Below are positions 38,988 through 46,935 of a DNA stretch of 64,000 bases, piece by piece (within the stretch, counting starts at the first letter, position 1; every line of letters starts with the position of its first letter). Both the position numbers and the translations under genes were made by a program. The notes beneath the pieces were generated by a model. The model was not told where the DNA came from, did not search any database, and saw nothing but the letters and a program-made list of their open reading frames with translations. This stretch comes from Pseudoxanthomonas sp. GM95 (GTDB lineage Bacteria > Pseudomonadota > Gammaproteobacteria > Xanthomonadales > Xanthomonadaceae), in assembly GCF_900109775.1 (NCBI RefSeq), contig NZ_FOAX01000002.1:248001-312000 (forward strand), in the 5' to 3' direction.

Positions 38988-39212
38988 TTACTGCGTGTCG
39001 GCCTCGATCTGCTTGTCCTGCGCGTCCTTGGCCGCCTGCACCTGGCCTTCGACCGCCTTGGCCTTGTTCAGTGGCGCGTGGATCGCCTGCGACATCGCGG
39101 TGGCCTGCGGCGCCGGCGGCTTTTCCGGCTGCGGCGCGGCAGGCGGGCTGCAGGCGCCCAGCGCGAGGCTGGTCAATAACGCAGAGGCGGCAACGAGGCG
39201 GTGTGCATGCAT
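38988..39212 (-). CDS. Small lipoprotein of unknown function
   Basis: 74 residues. A lipoprotein signal peptide with lipobox SLALGAC is clear, followed by a proline/alanine-rich spacer (PPAAPQPEKPPAPQA) and a helical, charged tail (NKAKAVEGQVQAAKDAQDKQ) that could form a short coiled coil. It would be anchored in a membrane by lipid. Role unknown. It lies between the sppA terminator and a divergent membrane protein gene. Confidence 0.72.
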   Translation of the reverse strand: MHAHRLVAASALLTSLALGACSPPAAPQPEKPPAPQATAMSQAIHAPLNKAKAVEGQVQAAKDAQDKQIEADTQ

Positions 39213-39282
39213 GGCAGGTGTCTCGCGGGTGAGTGCGTGGCTATCCTACGCCCAGGATCTACGTAAATCTGAGGACATGGAG

Positions 39283-39612
39283 ATGTCGAGGAATATCCGG
39301 GACGGCGCGCACCGCAAGCCGTCGGATGCGAAAGGCGTGCATGCACTTTGCGTTTTCGGCGGCGCGCTGCTGCTCGCACCATCACTGCTGTTCTTCTATC
39401 TCCTGTGGCGTCGTGCAATGCAGTCCGGGGAGATGATCGTCCACGTGCAGGGCCTGCCTTGGATGGCCTGCATCTGGCTCGCGCTGTGCCTGTGTGCCAC
39501 GGCCATCCTGTGGCCACTTTCCAGGCTGCCGAGGTGGGCCGCTTTCCTTACAGGAGGTTTGCTCGCGCCGCTCTTGGGCGCGTTGATGTGGATGTTGTAC
39601 AACGTGCGCTGA
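39283..39612 (+). CDS. Small membrane protein of unknown function
   Basis: 109 residues with three hydrophobic segments: VHALCVFGGALLLAPSLLFF, MACIWLALCLCATAILWPL and WAAFLTGGLLAPLLGALMWM. I do not recognise a family. ATG 39283 has GAGG eight bases upstream; an ATG two codons earlier is too close to it. It is followed after 26 bases by a GNAT gene on the same strand. Confidence 0.65.
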   Translation: MSRNIRDGAHRKPSDAKGVHALCVFGGALLLAPSLLFFYLLWRRAMQSGEMIVHVQGLPWMACIWLALCLCATAILWPLSRLPRWAAFLTGGLLAPLLGALMWMLYNVR

Positions 39613-39638
39613 TTGATTGATGCGCTTCGAGCGGTGCC

Positions 39639-40046
39639 ATGTCCGATTACCAACTTCTCCACGAAATTCCTTCCATCGAGGTTTATCGCGCCCTGCGTAT
39701 TGGCGCGGGCCTGAGCGCCAAGAGCGAAGCTGCCGCCGCAGCAGGCTTGCCCAACTCGTGCTTCGCCGTGCAGGTGCTGTTCGAAGGCGCGCCGGTCGGC
39801 ATGGGTCGGGTGATCGGCGATGGCGGCTGCTTCTACCAGGTGGTGGATATCGCGGTGCTGCCGGCGCATCAAGGCCAGGGCCTGGGCAAGCGGATCATGC
39901 AGGCGATCAGTGATTACCTGCGCGATCACGTGCCCACCAGCGCCTATGTCAGCCTGATCGCCGACGGGCAGGCGCATCGGTTGTACGCGCAATACGGATT
40001 CACGCTGACCGCGCCGGCGTCGGTCGGCATGGCGTTGGTGCGTTGA
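39639..40046 (+). CDS. GNAT-family N-acetyltransferase
   Basis: 135 residues. The acetyl-CoA binding core is VVDIAVLPAHQGQGLGKRIM, with the Q-x-x-G-x-G loop (QGQGLG); the C-terminal strand YAQYGFTLTAPASVGMALVR is also typical of short aminoglycoside- or amine-type GNATs. The acetyl acceptor is not predictable. It is in a likely operon with the SDR-like gene, whose ATG is 20 bases after its stop. Confidence 0.9.
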   Translation: MSDYQLLHEIPSIEVYRALRIGAGLSAKSEAAAAAGLPNSCFAVQVLFEGAPVGMGRVIGDGGCFYQVVDIAVLPAHQGQGLGKRIMQAISDYLRDHVPTSAYVSLIADGQAHRLYAQYGFTLTAPASVGMALVR

Positions 40047-40066
40047 GCGGCGCAGGAGAAACGACG

Positions 40067-40843
40067 ATGACCACACCTCGCTGGCGACTGGACGGACAGC
40101 TTGCCCTCATCACCGGCGCCAGTGCCGGCATCGGCTTGGCTACGGCGCGCGAACTGTTGTCGCTGGGCTGCGACGTGCTGATGGTGGCGCGCGATGCCGA
40201 TGCGCTGGAAGCCGCGCGCGATGAACTCACCGACCAGTATCCCGAGCGCCTGATCGAAGGCTTCGCCGCCGATGTTTCCGATGACGACGAGCGGCGCGCG
40301 CTGCTGGACTGGGTCGAAGACCAAGGCGATGGCCTGCATATCCTGATCAACGCCGTGGGCGCGAGCCGGCGCGGCGAGGCAATGGAGATCGACGAGGACC
40401 GCTGGCGCGCGATCTTCGAAACCAGCCTGTTTTCCGCGTTCGAACTCTGCCGCTACGCGCAGCCGCTGCTGGCGAAACATCCGGCCAGCTGCATCGTCAA
40501 TGTCGGCGCGGCCAGCGGCCTGCGCTCGGTGCGCGGCGACACGGTCGGTGGCATGGCCAAGGCCGCGCTGCACCAGCTCACCCGCAGCCTGGCGGCGGAG
40601 TGGGCCGAGGACGGCATCCGCGTCAACGCCGTTGCGCCCTGGGCGATCCGCACCGCACGCACCGCCAAGTCATTGGCCAACACCGATCACTACGAGCAGG
40701 TGCTGGCCCGCACGCCGTTGCAGCGCATCGGTGAGCCGGAGGATGTCGCGGGTGCGATCGCCTTCCTCTGCCTGCCAGCCTCGGCCTACATCACCGGCGC
40801 ATGCGTGGACGTAGATGGCGGATTCGGAAGCCTGGGCTTCTAG
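40067..40843 (+). CDS. SDR-fold protein with most catalytic residues replaced
   Basis: 258 residues of the short-chain dehydrogenase/reductase fold. The cofactor site ITGASAGIGLATARELLSLG (T-G-x3-G-x-G) and the C-terminal VNAVAPWAIRT and ITGACVDVDGG are normal. However, the catalytic tetrad Asn-Ser-Tyr-Lys is largely lost: Ser position 148 is Ala (NVGAASG), Tyr position 161 is Gly (TVGGMAKAAL), the Asn position (120) is Ser (FETSLFSAF), and only Lys165 remains. NNAG is changed to NAVG. A tropinone-reductase-like ancestry is likely. AGGAG lies nine bases before the ATG. It may bind NAD(P) without the normal reaction. Confidence 0.88.
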   Translation: MTTPRWRLDGQLALITGASAGIGLATARELLSLGCDVLMVARDADALEAARDELTDQYPERLIEGFAADVSDDDERRALLDWVEDQGDGLHILINAVGASRRGEAMEIDEDRWRAIFETSLFSAFELCRYAQPLLAKHPASCIVNVGAASGLRSVRGDTVGGMAKAALHQLTRSLAAEWAEDGIRVNAVAPWAIRTARTAKSLANTDHYEQVLARTPLQRIGEPEDVAGAIAFLCLPASAYITGACVDVDGGFGSLGF

Positions 40844-40877
40844 CCGCAGGTTCGAAGGAAGCGCTTCGCTGCGACGC

Positions 40878-41561
40878 TTACGCCGATTTCTTGCGCGCGC
40901 GTGGCTTGCTCGGCTTTGCGCCGTTGGGCATGCGTTGGGCATCCGACTCGCCGTCGGTTTCGCCGCGCAGCTGCGCCATCCATGACAGCGCATCGACGTA
41001 GCCGAGGAAGTGCTGCAGGTAGCCCGGCGCAGTGTCGTGCATCAGGGTCAAGGCACGATGCACCAGCATGTGCGAGTTGAGCGGACCGGCATCTTCCGGC
41101 GCCGGCTCCAGCGACTGGCGCAGCTGGCGCGCGGTGCGGACTTCTTCCCACAGGCGCTGGAACTCATCGAGCGCCGGCATCTGCGGGAACACGGCGGTTG
41201 AAGCTGCGATGGGCTTCGGCTGCGCAGCGTCGCTTTTCTTCTTCGCTGTGCCGCGTGCTGAGGCAGGCGCCGGTGGCTGAGATGCCTGCGGTCCCGCGCG
41301 CAATGCGTCCAACAATTCGGCCAAGGGGCTGGCCACGCTCACCGCCTGCGCGGCCTTGCGGGTCTTCGGCTTCGTCTTGGCGACATCGGCGCCGTAGGCC
41401 GCGAGCAAGCCGTCGAGTCGGGCGTCCAGCAATGCGCGTGCGGCGCCGGTCTGTGCCTGCGTCCGCGTGGCGAGGGCATCGAGAAACGCAAAGCGCAGCG
41501 GGTCGTGCCGGTCTGCGCCTTGCGCGCGCCATCGTGCGAGCTGGCTCAACGCGTCGCGCAT
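40878..41561 (-). CDS. DUF2894 protein, fourth gene of the stator-like operon
   Basis: 227 residues, soluble. An N-terminal helical part (MRDALSQLARWRAQGADRHD, about residues 1-65) is followed by a lysine/alanine/proline-rich linker (about 70-120), then a conserved helical end (DEFQRLWEEVRTARQLRQSL, LNSHMLVHRALTLMHDTAPG, YLQHFLGYVDALSWMAQL). Its start lies one base after the stop of the OmpA gene, so translation is coupled. The DUF2894 family is seen with DUF802 and DUF3348 proteins; function unknown. Its tail is basic (KPRARKKSA). Confidence 0.85.
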   Translation of the reverse strand: MRDALSQLARWRAQGADRHDPLRFAFLDALATRTQAQTGAARALLDARLDGLLAAYGADVAKTKPKTRKAAQAVSVASPLAELLDALRAGPQASQPPAPASARGTAKKKSDAAQPKPIAASTAVFPQMPALDEFQRLWEEVRTARQLRQSLEPAPEDAGPLNSHMLVHRALTLMHDTAPGYLQHFLGYVDALSWMAQLRGETDGESDAQRMPNGAKPSKPRARKKSA

Positions 41562-41562
41562 G

Positions 41563-42183
41563 TCAGGGCGTGGCGGCCTGCTTGGACGGACGCGGCATCG
41601 GCGCGATTTCCACGCGGCGATTGCGGGCGCGGCCGTCGGCATCGTCGTTCGACGCGACCGGCTGCTCGGCGCCGAACGCGGCGGCGAAGACCGAAGACGC
41701 CGGCACGCCTTCGGCGATCAATGTGCGCGTCACGGTCAGCGCACGCTGCGCGGAGAGTTCCCAGTTGTCGGCGTAGTGCAGGTTGTCGCCATGCACCGGG
41801 CGATCGTCGGTGAAGCCGCTGACCATCAGTACTTCATCGCGCGCATGCAGGTAGCCGCGTAGCGGCGCGGCCAGGCTGTGCAGCACCTCGCGGCCTTCCG
41901 GCTGCAGCTGGTCGGAGTTGAGCGCGAACAGTACGTTGCCGCGGATGCCGATGCGGCCATCGACCACGGTCACGCGTCCGGCGGCCAAGGGGCCGGCCAA
42001 GGCCTGTTCCAGGGCCTCGCGGCGGCGGGCTTCTTCATCCAGCTTGCTGGAGAGCTGCAGCTGCACCGCGATCACGCCGACCAGGATCAGCACGAACGCG
42101 CCCAGCAGCACCGACATCAGGTCGCCGAAGGCGGCCCAGACCGGCGTGCCGTCGCCTTCGTCGAGTTCGACCTCGCCGCTCAT
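41563..42183 (-). CDS. MotB/ZorB-like OmpA-domain protein
   Basis: 206 residues. One membrane helix (residues about 17-40) carries the MotB-type signature WAAFGDLMSVLLGAF with Asp21 in the position that binds the driving proton or sodium ion in stators. The C-terminal OmpA peptidoglycan-binding domain has VLFALNSDQLQPEGREVL, then NWELSAQRALTVTR and GRARNRRVEIAPM. It overlaps the DUF802 gene by four bases and is followed after one base by DUF2894. The family layout (membrane Asp plus peptidoglycan anchor) points to a stator partner of the upstream DUF802 protein. The N-terminal tail is short and acidic. Confidence 0.9.
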   Translation of the reverse strand: MSGEVELDEGDGTPVWAAFGDLMSVLLGAFVLILVGVIAVQLQLSSKLDEEARRREALEQALAGPLAAGRVTVVDGRIGIRGNVLFALNSDQLQPEGREVLHSLAAPLRGYLHARDEVLMVSGFTDDRPVHGDNLHYADNWELSAQRALTVTRTLIAEGVPASSVFAAAFGAEQPVASNDDADGRARNRRVEIAPMPRPSKQAATP

Positions 42184-44690
42184 GCTGCGGTGGCCTTGGT
42201 GTCACCGAGCTGGCGCAGGTCCTCGATGATCTGGCGCTGCGAGAGCAGGCTCAGGTCGATCACTTCGCGCGCCTGTGCGACGTAGTACGCAAGCTGTTCG
42301 TCGCTGCGCGCCAGCGACTTGTCCAGCGCCTGTTCGATGCCGTGCAGGCGCTCGGCCAACTCGGCGTTGGACTGGCCGAACTGGGCCACGGCCGCGCCGA
42401 AGGCATCGCCCAGGCTGGCCACTTCGGTCGCGCTGGCGCTGACCTGCGCGGCGACCTCGCCCAGCTTGCCGGTCTCGCCTTCGATGTGATCGGTGAAGCG
42501 GGTGCCGACGCGTTCGAGCAGGTCGGACGACGTCGCCACCAGCGCATCGATCGCGCCACGTTGTTCGGTGGACGCGTGGTTGACCGCGTCCAGCAGGGTG
42601 TCCAGCGTGCCCATCAGCTGGTTGCGCTCGGCCAGCATCTCGGTGTCGCGCACCATCGAATCGGACAGCTTCTGGCGCAGTTCGGCGATGACCTCGGCCG
42701 CGGCGCGCGGGGCTTCGGCCGCGGCATCGACCAGGCGGGTGATCTCGGCGATGGTTTCGCGGGCGTGGGTCTGCGCCTGGCCGGTGATCGCCTCGGCGGT
42801 CTGCGCCAGCGTGTCGCAGATGGCCTGCTGGCGCTGGGCGGTGTCGGCGCCGGCCTGCTGCCATTCGGCGCGTAGCGCCTGATGGGTGGAGCCGAGCGCG
42901 TCCGACCATGCGGCCAGGCGCTGCTGGTCCTGCGCGGCCAGCGTGTCTTGCAGCGTGGCGTGCGACTGGGTGAGGCCTTCGGCCACGGCGCTGGTGTGGC
43001 GCTCGAACGCCGCGGTGGCTTCGTGCAGCTGCGCGGTGCCGCGCTCGGCCTGCATGGCCAGCGCGTCCTGCAACTGCGCCTGGGTGTCGGCGGCGGTGCG
43101 CAGCAGCGTGCTGGCCTGCGCATCGAACGCGCTGGCCGCCTCTGCGGTGCTGCGGGCGAACGCCGCGGTGGCCGCTTCAAGCTGCGCGGTGCCACGCTCG
43201 GCCTGCGCGGCCAGGGCATCCTGCAGCTGCGCCTGCGCGTCGGTCGCGGTGCGCAACAAGGTGCCGGCCTGCGTGTCGAAGGCGCTGGCGGCTTCGGCCG
43301 TGTGGCGCGCGAACGCGGCCGTGGCGGCGTCGAGCTGTTCGCCGCCGCGTGCGGCCTGGGCGGTCAACGCCTGCTGCAGCGCGGTCTGTGCCTCGGTGGT
43401 GGTGCGGACCAGCGCGGCCGCCTGCGCTTCGAACGCACGGCCGGCCTCGGCCAGCGCCTGGGCGTGGTGTTCGGCCTGGGTAGCGTGCAGGTCGCGCTGT
43501 TGGGCCAATGCCTGGGTCCAGGTGTCGCCGAGCTGCTGCGCGGTGCCGTCCAGGCGTGCTCCGATGCTGTCGACGGTCTGCGTGGCCTGCGTGGCCAGCG
43601 CTTGCGCGGCAGTGGCGAGTGTCTGGTGCAGTGCATCGGTCTGCGCGGCCTGTGCCTGGCGCTGCGCATCGAGGGCCGCGGTCCAGCTGGCGGCGGCGGC
43701 CGTGGTCGCACCGGCAAAGCCGCTGGTCAGCGCATCAAGCTGCTGCTGCACGGCGCCGTGCACGCCGGCCTGCATGGCCTTGGTTTCCTGGGCCAGGCCA
43801 TCGAGCGTGCGCGCGACCACCGGCTGCAGCGCGGCGTTCACCGCCTGCGCGCTATCGGCGACGCTGGCGGCCAGCGCCTTGGACAGCACCTCGCTCAGCT
43901 GCACGTGCGCCGCTTCGGTCTTGGCGTGCAGCGCTTCGTGGCGGTCGATCAGCTGCGTGTGCGTGGTGCTGCTGTGCGTCTCGATGGTGCGCATCAGTGC
44001 GCCGAGCTGATCGATCAGCTGCGGCATCAGCGCGGTCTGCGCCTGCTGCAGGCGGAAGGCTTCTTCCTGCCGGTGCGCGCGCGAATGCGGATGCAGCGTG
44101 GTGGCGATGGCGGCATCGAGCTGCTGCACCGCTTCCAGGCGCTCACGGCGGCACAGCGCCGACAGCAGGCCCAGCATCGCCGAGGTCGCCACGCCGGCGA
44201 TCGAGGTGCCGAATGCAAAGCCCAGGCCCTTGACCGGCGCGGCCAGCGAGCCGCGCATGGCCTGCAGGTCGGTCGCGCTTTCCAGCGCCAGACCGGTGCC
44301 GCGCAGGGTGGCCATCATGCCCAGCAGCGTGCCGAGCATGCCCAGCAGCACCAGCAGGCCGGCCAGATACGGGGTCAGCGTCGGCGCGGGCAGGGCGACA
44401 CGTGCGCCTTCGATGCGCAGGCGCACCGGCTGGCGCAGGTTGGGCGCCAGCCGTTCCAGCCACGCGGGCAGGCCGTTGCTACCCGTCGGGTCTTCACTGA
44501 GCGCCAGTTCCAGCGAGCGCGTGGCCTGCCGATAGCGATACAGCTCGAACGCGCCAGCGACATAGCAGGCGGCGATCACCAGCGACACGGCCACGCCCAG
44601 TGGGTTGTTGCCGACATAGCCGGCGCCCACCCAGCACACGGCGAGCAGGCCCAACAGGAAGACGACGAAGTTCAGGACGATTCTGGGCAT
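42180..44690 (-). CDS. DUF802 protein, MotA/ExbB-like with a long helical tail
   Basis: 836 residues. Two membrane helices lie at residues about 5-50, and two more at about 108-180 carrying the MotA/ExbB/TolQ consensus: LVLLGMLGTLLGMMATLRGT and KGLGFAFGTSIAGVATSAML. The remaining ~640 residues are an alanine/glutamine-rich helical, probably coiled-coil, tail containing at least three tandem 51-residue repeats. The architecture (four helices and a long cytoplasmic tail) with a MotB-like partner overlapping by four bases resembles ZorA of the Zorya system. DUF802 members have no known function. The end of the tail (AYYVAQAREVIDLSLLSQRQ) is conserved in appearance. Confidence 0.88.
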   Translation of the reverse strand: MPRIVLNFVVFLLGLLAVCWVGAGYVGNNPLGVAVSLVIAACYVAGAFELYRYRQATRSLELALSEDPTGSNGLPAWLERLAPNLRQPVRLRIEGARVALPAPTLTPYLAGLLVLLGMLGTLLGMMATLRGTGLALESATDLQAMRGSLAAPVKGLGFAFGTSIAGVATSAMLGLLSALCRRERLEAVQQLDAAIATTLHPHSRAHRQEEAFRLQQAQTALMPQLIDQLGALMRTIETHSSTTHTQLIDRHEALHAKTEAAHVQLSEVLSKALAASVADSAQAVNAALQPVVARTLDGLAQETKAMQAGVHGAVQQQLDALTSGFAGATTAAAASWTAALDAQRQAQAAQTDALHQTLATAAQALATQATQTVDSIGARLDGTAQQLGDTWTQALAQQRDLHATQAEHHAQALAEAGRAFEAQAAALVRTTTEAQTALQQALTAQAARGGEQLDAATAAFARHTAEAASAFDTQAGTLLRTATDAQAQLQDALAAQAERGTAQLEAATAAFARSTAEAASAFDAQASTLLRTAADTQAQLQDALAMQAERGTAQLHEATAAFERHTSAVAEGLTQSHATLQDTLAAQDQQRLAAWSDALGSTHQALRAEWQQAGADTAQRQQAICDTLAQTAEAITGQAQTHARETIAEITRLVDAAAEAPRAAAEVIAELRQKLSDSMVRDTEMLAERNQLMGTLDTLLDAVNHASTEQRGAIDALVATSSDLLERVGTRFTDHIEGETGKLGEVAAQVSASATEVASLGDAFGAAVAQFGQSNAELAERLHGIEQALDKSLARSDEQLAYYVAQAREVIDLSLLSQRQIIEDLRQLGDTKATAA
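42954..43412 (-). repeat. Three tandem 153-bp repeats in the DUF802 gene
   Basis: Copies at 43260-43412, 43107-43259 and 42954-43106 encode 51-residue units (LVRTTTEAQT..., LLRTATDAQA..., LLRTAADTQA...). The third copy drifts in its second half. The period is exact in the first two copies. Confidence 0.85.
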
Positions 44691-44705
44691 GGGGACTTGA
44701 ATGAC

Positions 44706-45440
44706 TTATTGGCTGCGGAGCGCTGCGAGCAGCGCATCGATCGGTTGGAAGCGGAGCTCCAGCTCGGCCAGCAGCGCACGCTGCATGTCCGTGTGGAAGG
44801 TCTCCAGCCAGGCAGGGATCTGCGCGGCGTCGGGATGGGGTTCGGCCGGCGCAGGCGTGTCGGCATCGGCCGGACGCAGGCGCAGGAAGTGCTGCTCCAG
44901 CAGGCCGGGCGCGGTCGCCAGCACGGTCTGTTCGCGCGGGCTCAGGGTCAGCTCCATCACCGCGTCCACTTCGGCCAGCCGCGCCAGCGCCGCCGGGCCT
45001 TGGCCCAGCATGTCGCGCAGGCGGCCGCGCAGGTGGCCGGTGGCGGTGAGCATCGCGCGCTGGTGGGCCAGGTAGCGCTGGCGGAACACAGAGAACTCGA
45101 CCGCGGTGTGCAGCGAGGTGCCCTCGCTGACGGCCTTGTCCACGCGCCGCTGGATCGCGGCGGTGAGGTCGCGGTCTTCGCGGATCGCATTGGCCAGCGT
45201 GGTGCGCTGGGTCGCGCAGGCTTCGGCTTCGGCCTCGTCGAACGCGGGCCCCGCATCTGGCGCAGGCGGAGTGCCATCCAGCGCCCGCGACAGCGCCACG
45301 GCGCGGTTCCAGTCCACCCATTGGGCCAGGCGATCGGGCAGTGCGGGCGGCGGTGCAGGCACGGTCACCTCGCCCAGCCGCGCGAGCAGTCGCACGAAGG
45401 CCGGGCCGGGCACAGGTCCGCGTTGTTGCGCTTTCGCCAT
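44706..45440 (-). CDS. DUF3348 protein, first gene of the stator-like operon
   Basis: 244 residues, soluble and helical. Typical features are the N-terminal GPAFVRLLARLGEVTVP, a central basic/helical core (LHTAVEFSVFRQRYLAHQRA) and the conserved end LLAELELRFQPIDALLAALR. It begins the cluster and ends 15 bases before the DUF802 start. The frame permits an upstream start at 45467; ATG 45440 (MAKAQQRGPVPG) fits the family start better. DUF3348 has no known activity; the constant neighbourhood suggests that it works with the membrane pair. Confidence 0.85.
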   Translation of the reverse strand: MAKAQQRGPVPGPAFVRLLARLGEVTVPAPPPALPDRLAQWVDWNRAVALSRALDGTPPAPDAGPAFDEAEAEACATQRTTLANAIREDRDLTAAIQRRVDKAVSEGTSLHTAVEFSVFRQRYLAHQRAMLTATGHLRGRLRDMLGQGPAALARLAEVDAVMELTLSPREQTVLATAPGLLEQHFLRLRPADADTPAPAEPHPDAAQIPAWLETFHTDMQRALLAELELRFQPIDALLAALRSQ

Positions 45441-45524
45441 GAAGGGGCACGCCAGCTGCGCGCGCAAAAGACGGCAATTTTACACGCCGGAGACGACGCC
45501 CCGCCTTGCCCTCAGCGCAGATCG

Positions 45525-45552
45525 CTGAAAGCCCGCCGGAGCGGGCTTTCAG
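45525..45552. repeat. Perfect 12-bp hairpin upstream of the DUF3348 operon
   Basis: CTGAAAGCCCGC and GCGGGCTTTCAG around the tetraloop CGGA. Neither side has a good T-tract, so it may be a weak terminator of maeB (minus strand) or a processing structure. GCGGGCTTTCAGG recurs once in the 3' end of the malic enzyme gene. Confidence 0.6.
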
Positions 45553-45618
45553 GGGCTTGTCGCTGTTGAGGAGCCCGTACGGGTGGCTTTTCGGGCCGCC
45601 AGTCCGCGCGGGCGGGCC

Positions 45619-46935
45619 TCAGCCGGCCGAAACCCCGTCCCAGCGGGCTTTCAGGTCCTGCGCCAGCTGCGCCAGGCGGACGCGATAGCCGTCGATGTCG
45701 GCAATCGGGCGCGTGGCCACGCCGCTGGCGGCCGCGGCCTGGGCGACGGCCGCCGGCAATTCCACCAGCAGGCGCGCGTCCAGCGGGTGCGGGATCAGGC
45801 GCTCGCGGCCGAACAGCGCGTTGCCCTCGGCATCGGTCTGGGTCAGCGCCAGCTGGGCCAGCGCCTGCACGCAGGCGACCTTCATGCCGGTGTCGATCTG
45901 CGACGCGCCGCAATCCAGTGCGCCGCGGAACAGGTAGGGGAAGCACAGCACGTTGTTGATCTGGTTCGGGAAGTCCGAGCGCCCGGTGCCGACGATCACA
46001 TCGCTGCGCACGGCCTTGGCTTCGGCCGGGAGGATTTCCGGATACGGGTTGGCCAGTGCCAGCACGATCGGATCAGCCGCCATGGTGGTCAGCATCTCGG
46101 TGGTCAGCGTGCCCGGGCCGGACAGGCCCAGGAACAGGTCCGCGCCGACCATCGCATCGGCCAGCGTGCGTGCGTCGGTATCGCGCGCATACGCCGCCTT
46201 GCTCGCATCCAGGTTGCTGCGGCCGCTGTGGATCACGCCGCTGCGGTCCACCGCCAGGATGTTGGCGCGCTGCAGGCCCAGCGAGACCAGCATGTCCACA
46301 CAGGCCACACCCGCCGCGCCCATGCCGCACACCACCAGGCGGATGTCCTCGATGCGCTTGCCGACCAGCGACAGCGCGTTGGTCACGGCCGCGCCAACCA
46401 CGATCGCGGTGCCGTGCTGGTCGTCGTGGAAGACCGGGATGTTCATGCGGCCGGCCAGCGTGCGTTCGATCGCGAAGCACTCCGGCGCCTTGATGTCTTC
46501 CAGGTTGATGCCGCCGAAGGTCGGCTCCATCGCCGCGACGATCTCGATCAGCTTGTCCGGATCGTTGGCGTCCAGCTCGATGTCGAACGCATCCACGCCG
46601 GCGAAGCGCTTGAACAGGATGCTCTTGCCTTCCATCACCGGCTTACCGGCCAGCGGGCCGATGTTGCCCAGGCCCAGCACGGCGGTGCCGTTGGTGACCA
46701 CGCCCACCAGGTTGCCGCGGCCGGTCATGAAGTGCGCCTGCGCCGGATCGGCGACGATCGCTTCGCAGGCGTAGCCCACGCCCGGCGAATAGGCCAGCGC
46801 CAGGTCGGCCTGGGTGCTGACCGACTTGGTCGGCGCCACTTCCAGCTTGCCCGGCTGCGGCCAGCGGTGATAGTCGAGCGCGGCCTGGCGATGGTCGGCG
46901 GCGGGCGGGGCGGCGTTGTTGGAATCTGCGGTCAT
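45619..46935 (-). CDS. NADP-type malic enzyme, single-domain form
   Basis: 438 residues. It converts malate to pyruvate and CO2 with NAD(P)+. Family signatures: LALAYSPGVGYACEAI, GRGNLVGVVTNGTAVLGLGN, MEPTFGGINLEDIKAPECF (metal and substrate), IPVFHDDQHGTAIVVGAAV and the cofactor site LVVCGMGAAGVACVDMLV. Most MaeB proteins are ~760 residues because of a C-terminal phosphotransacetylase domain, which is absent here: the stop follows directly after the malic enzyme part. The true start is placed at MTADSNNAAP (46935). The frame remains open 51 codons upstream without resemblance. Confidence 0.92.
   Translation of the reverse strand: MTADSNNAAPPAADHRQAALDYHRWPQPGKLEVAPTKSVSTQADLALAYSPGVGYACEAIVADPAQAHFMTGRGNLVGVVTNGTAVLGLGNIGPLAGKPVMEGKSILFKRFAGVDAFDIELDANDPDKLIEIVAAMEPTFGGINLEDIKAPECFAIERTLAGRMNIPVFHDDQHGTAIVVGAAVTNALSLVGKRIEDIRLVVCGMGAAGVACVDMLVSLGLQRANILAVDRSGVIHSGRSNLDASKAAYARDTDARTLADAMVGADLFLGLSGPGTLTTEMLTTMAADPIVLALANPYPEILPAEAKAVRSDVIVGTGRSDFPNQINNVLCFPYLFRGALDCGASQIDTGMKVACVQALAQLALTQTDAEGNALFGRERLIPHPLDARLLVELPAAVAQAAAASGVATRPIADIDGYRVRLAQLAQDLKARWDGVSAG

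Noticed and set aside
42954-43412. CRISPR-like repeats
   Set aside because: The 153-bp copies are contiguous, in frame and coding; there are no spacers and no cas genes.
45525-45552. Intrinsic terminator for the malic enzyme
   Set aside because: The 12-bp stem is perfect, but it lies upstream of the malic enzyme's stop in the wrong order for a clear T-tract on either strand; kept only as a hairpin.
42882-45569. 895-codon open frame on the plus strand opposite DUF802/DUF3348
   Set aside because: Antisense shadow of a GC-rich, repeat-bearing gene; composition is Gln/Arg/Gly-rich without domain resemblance.
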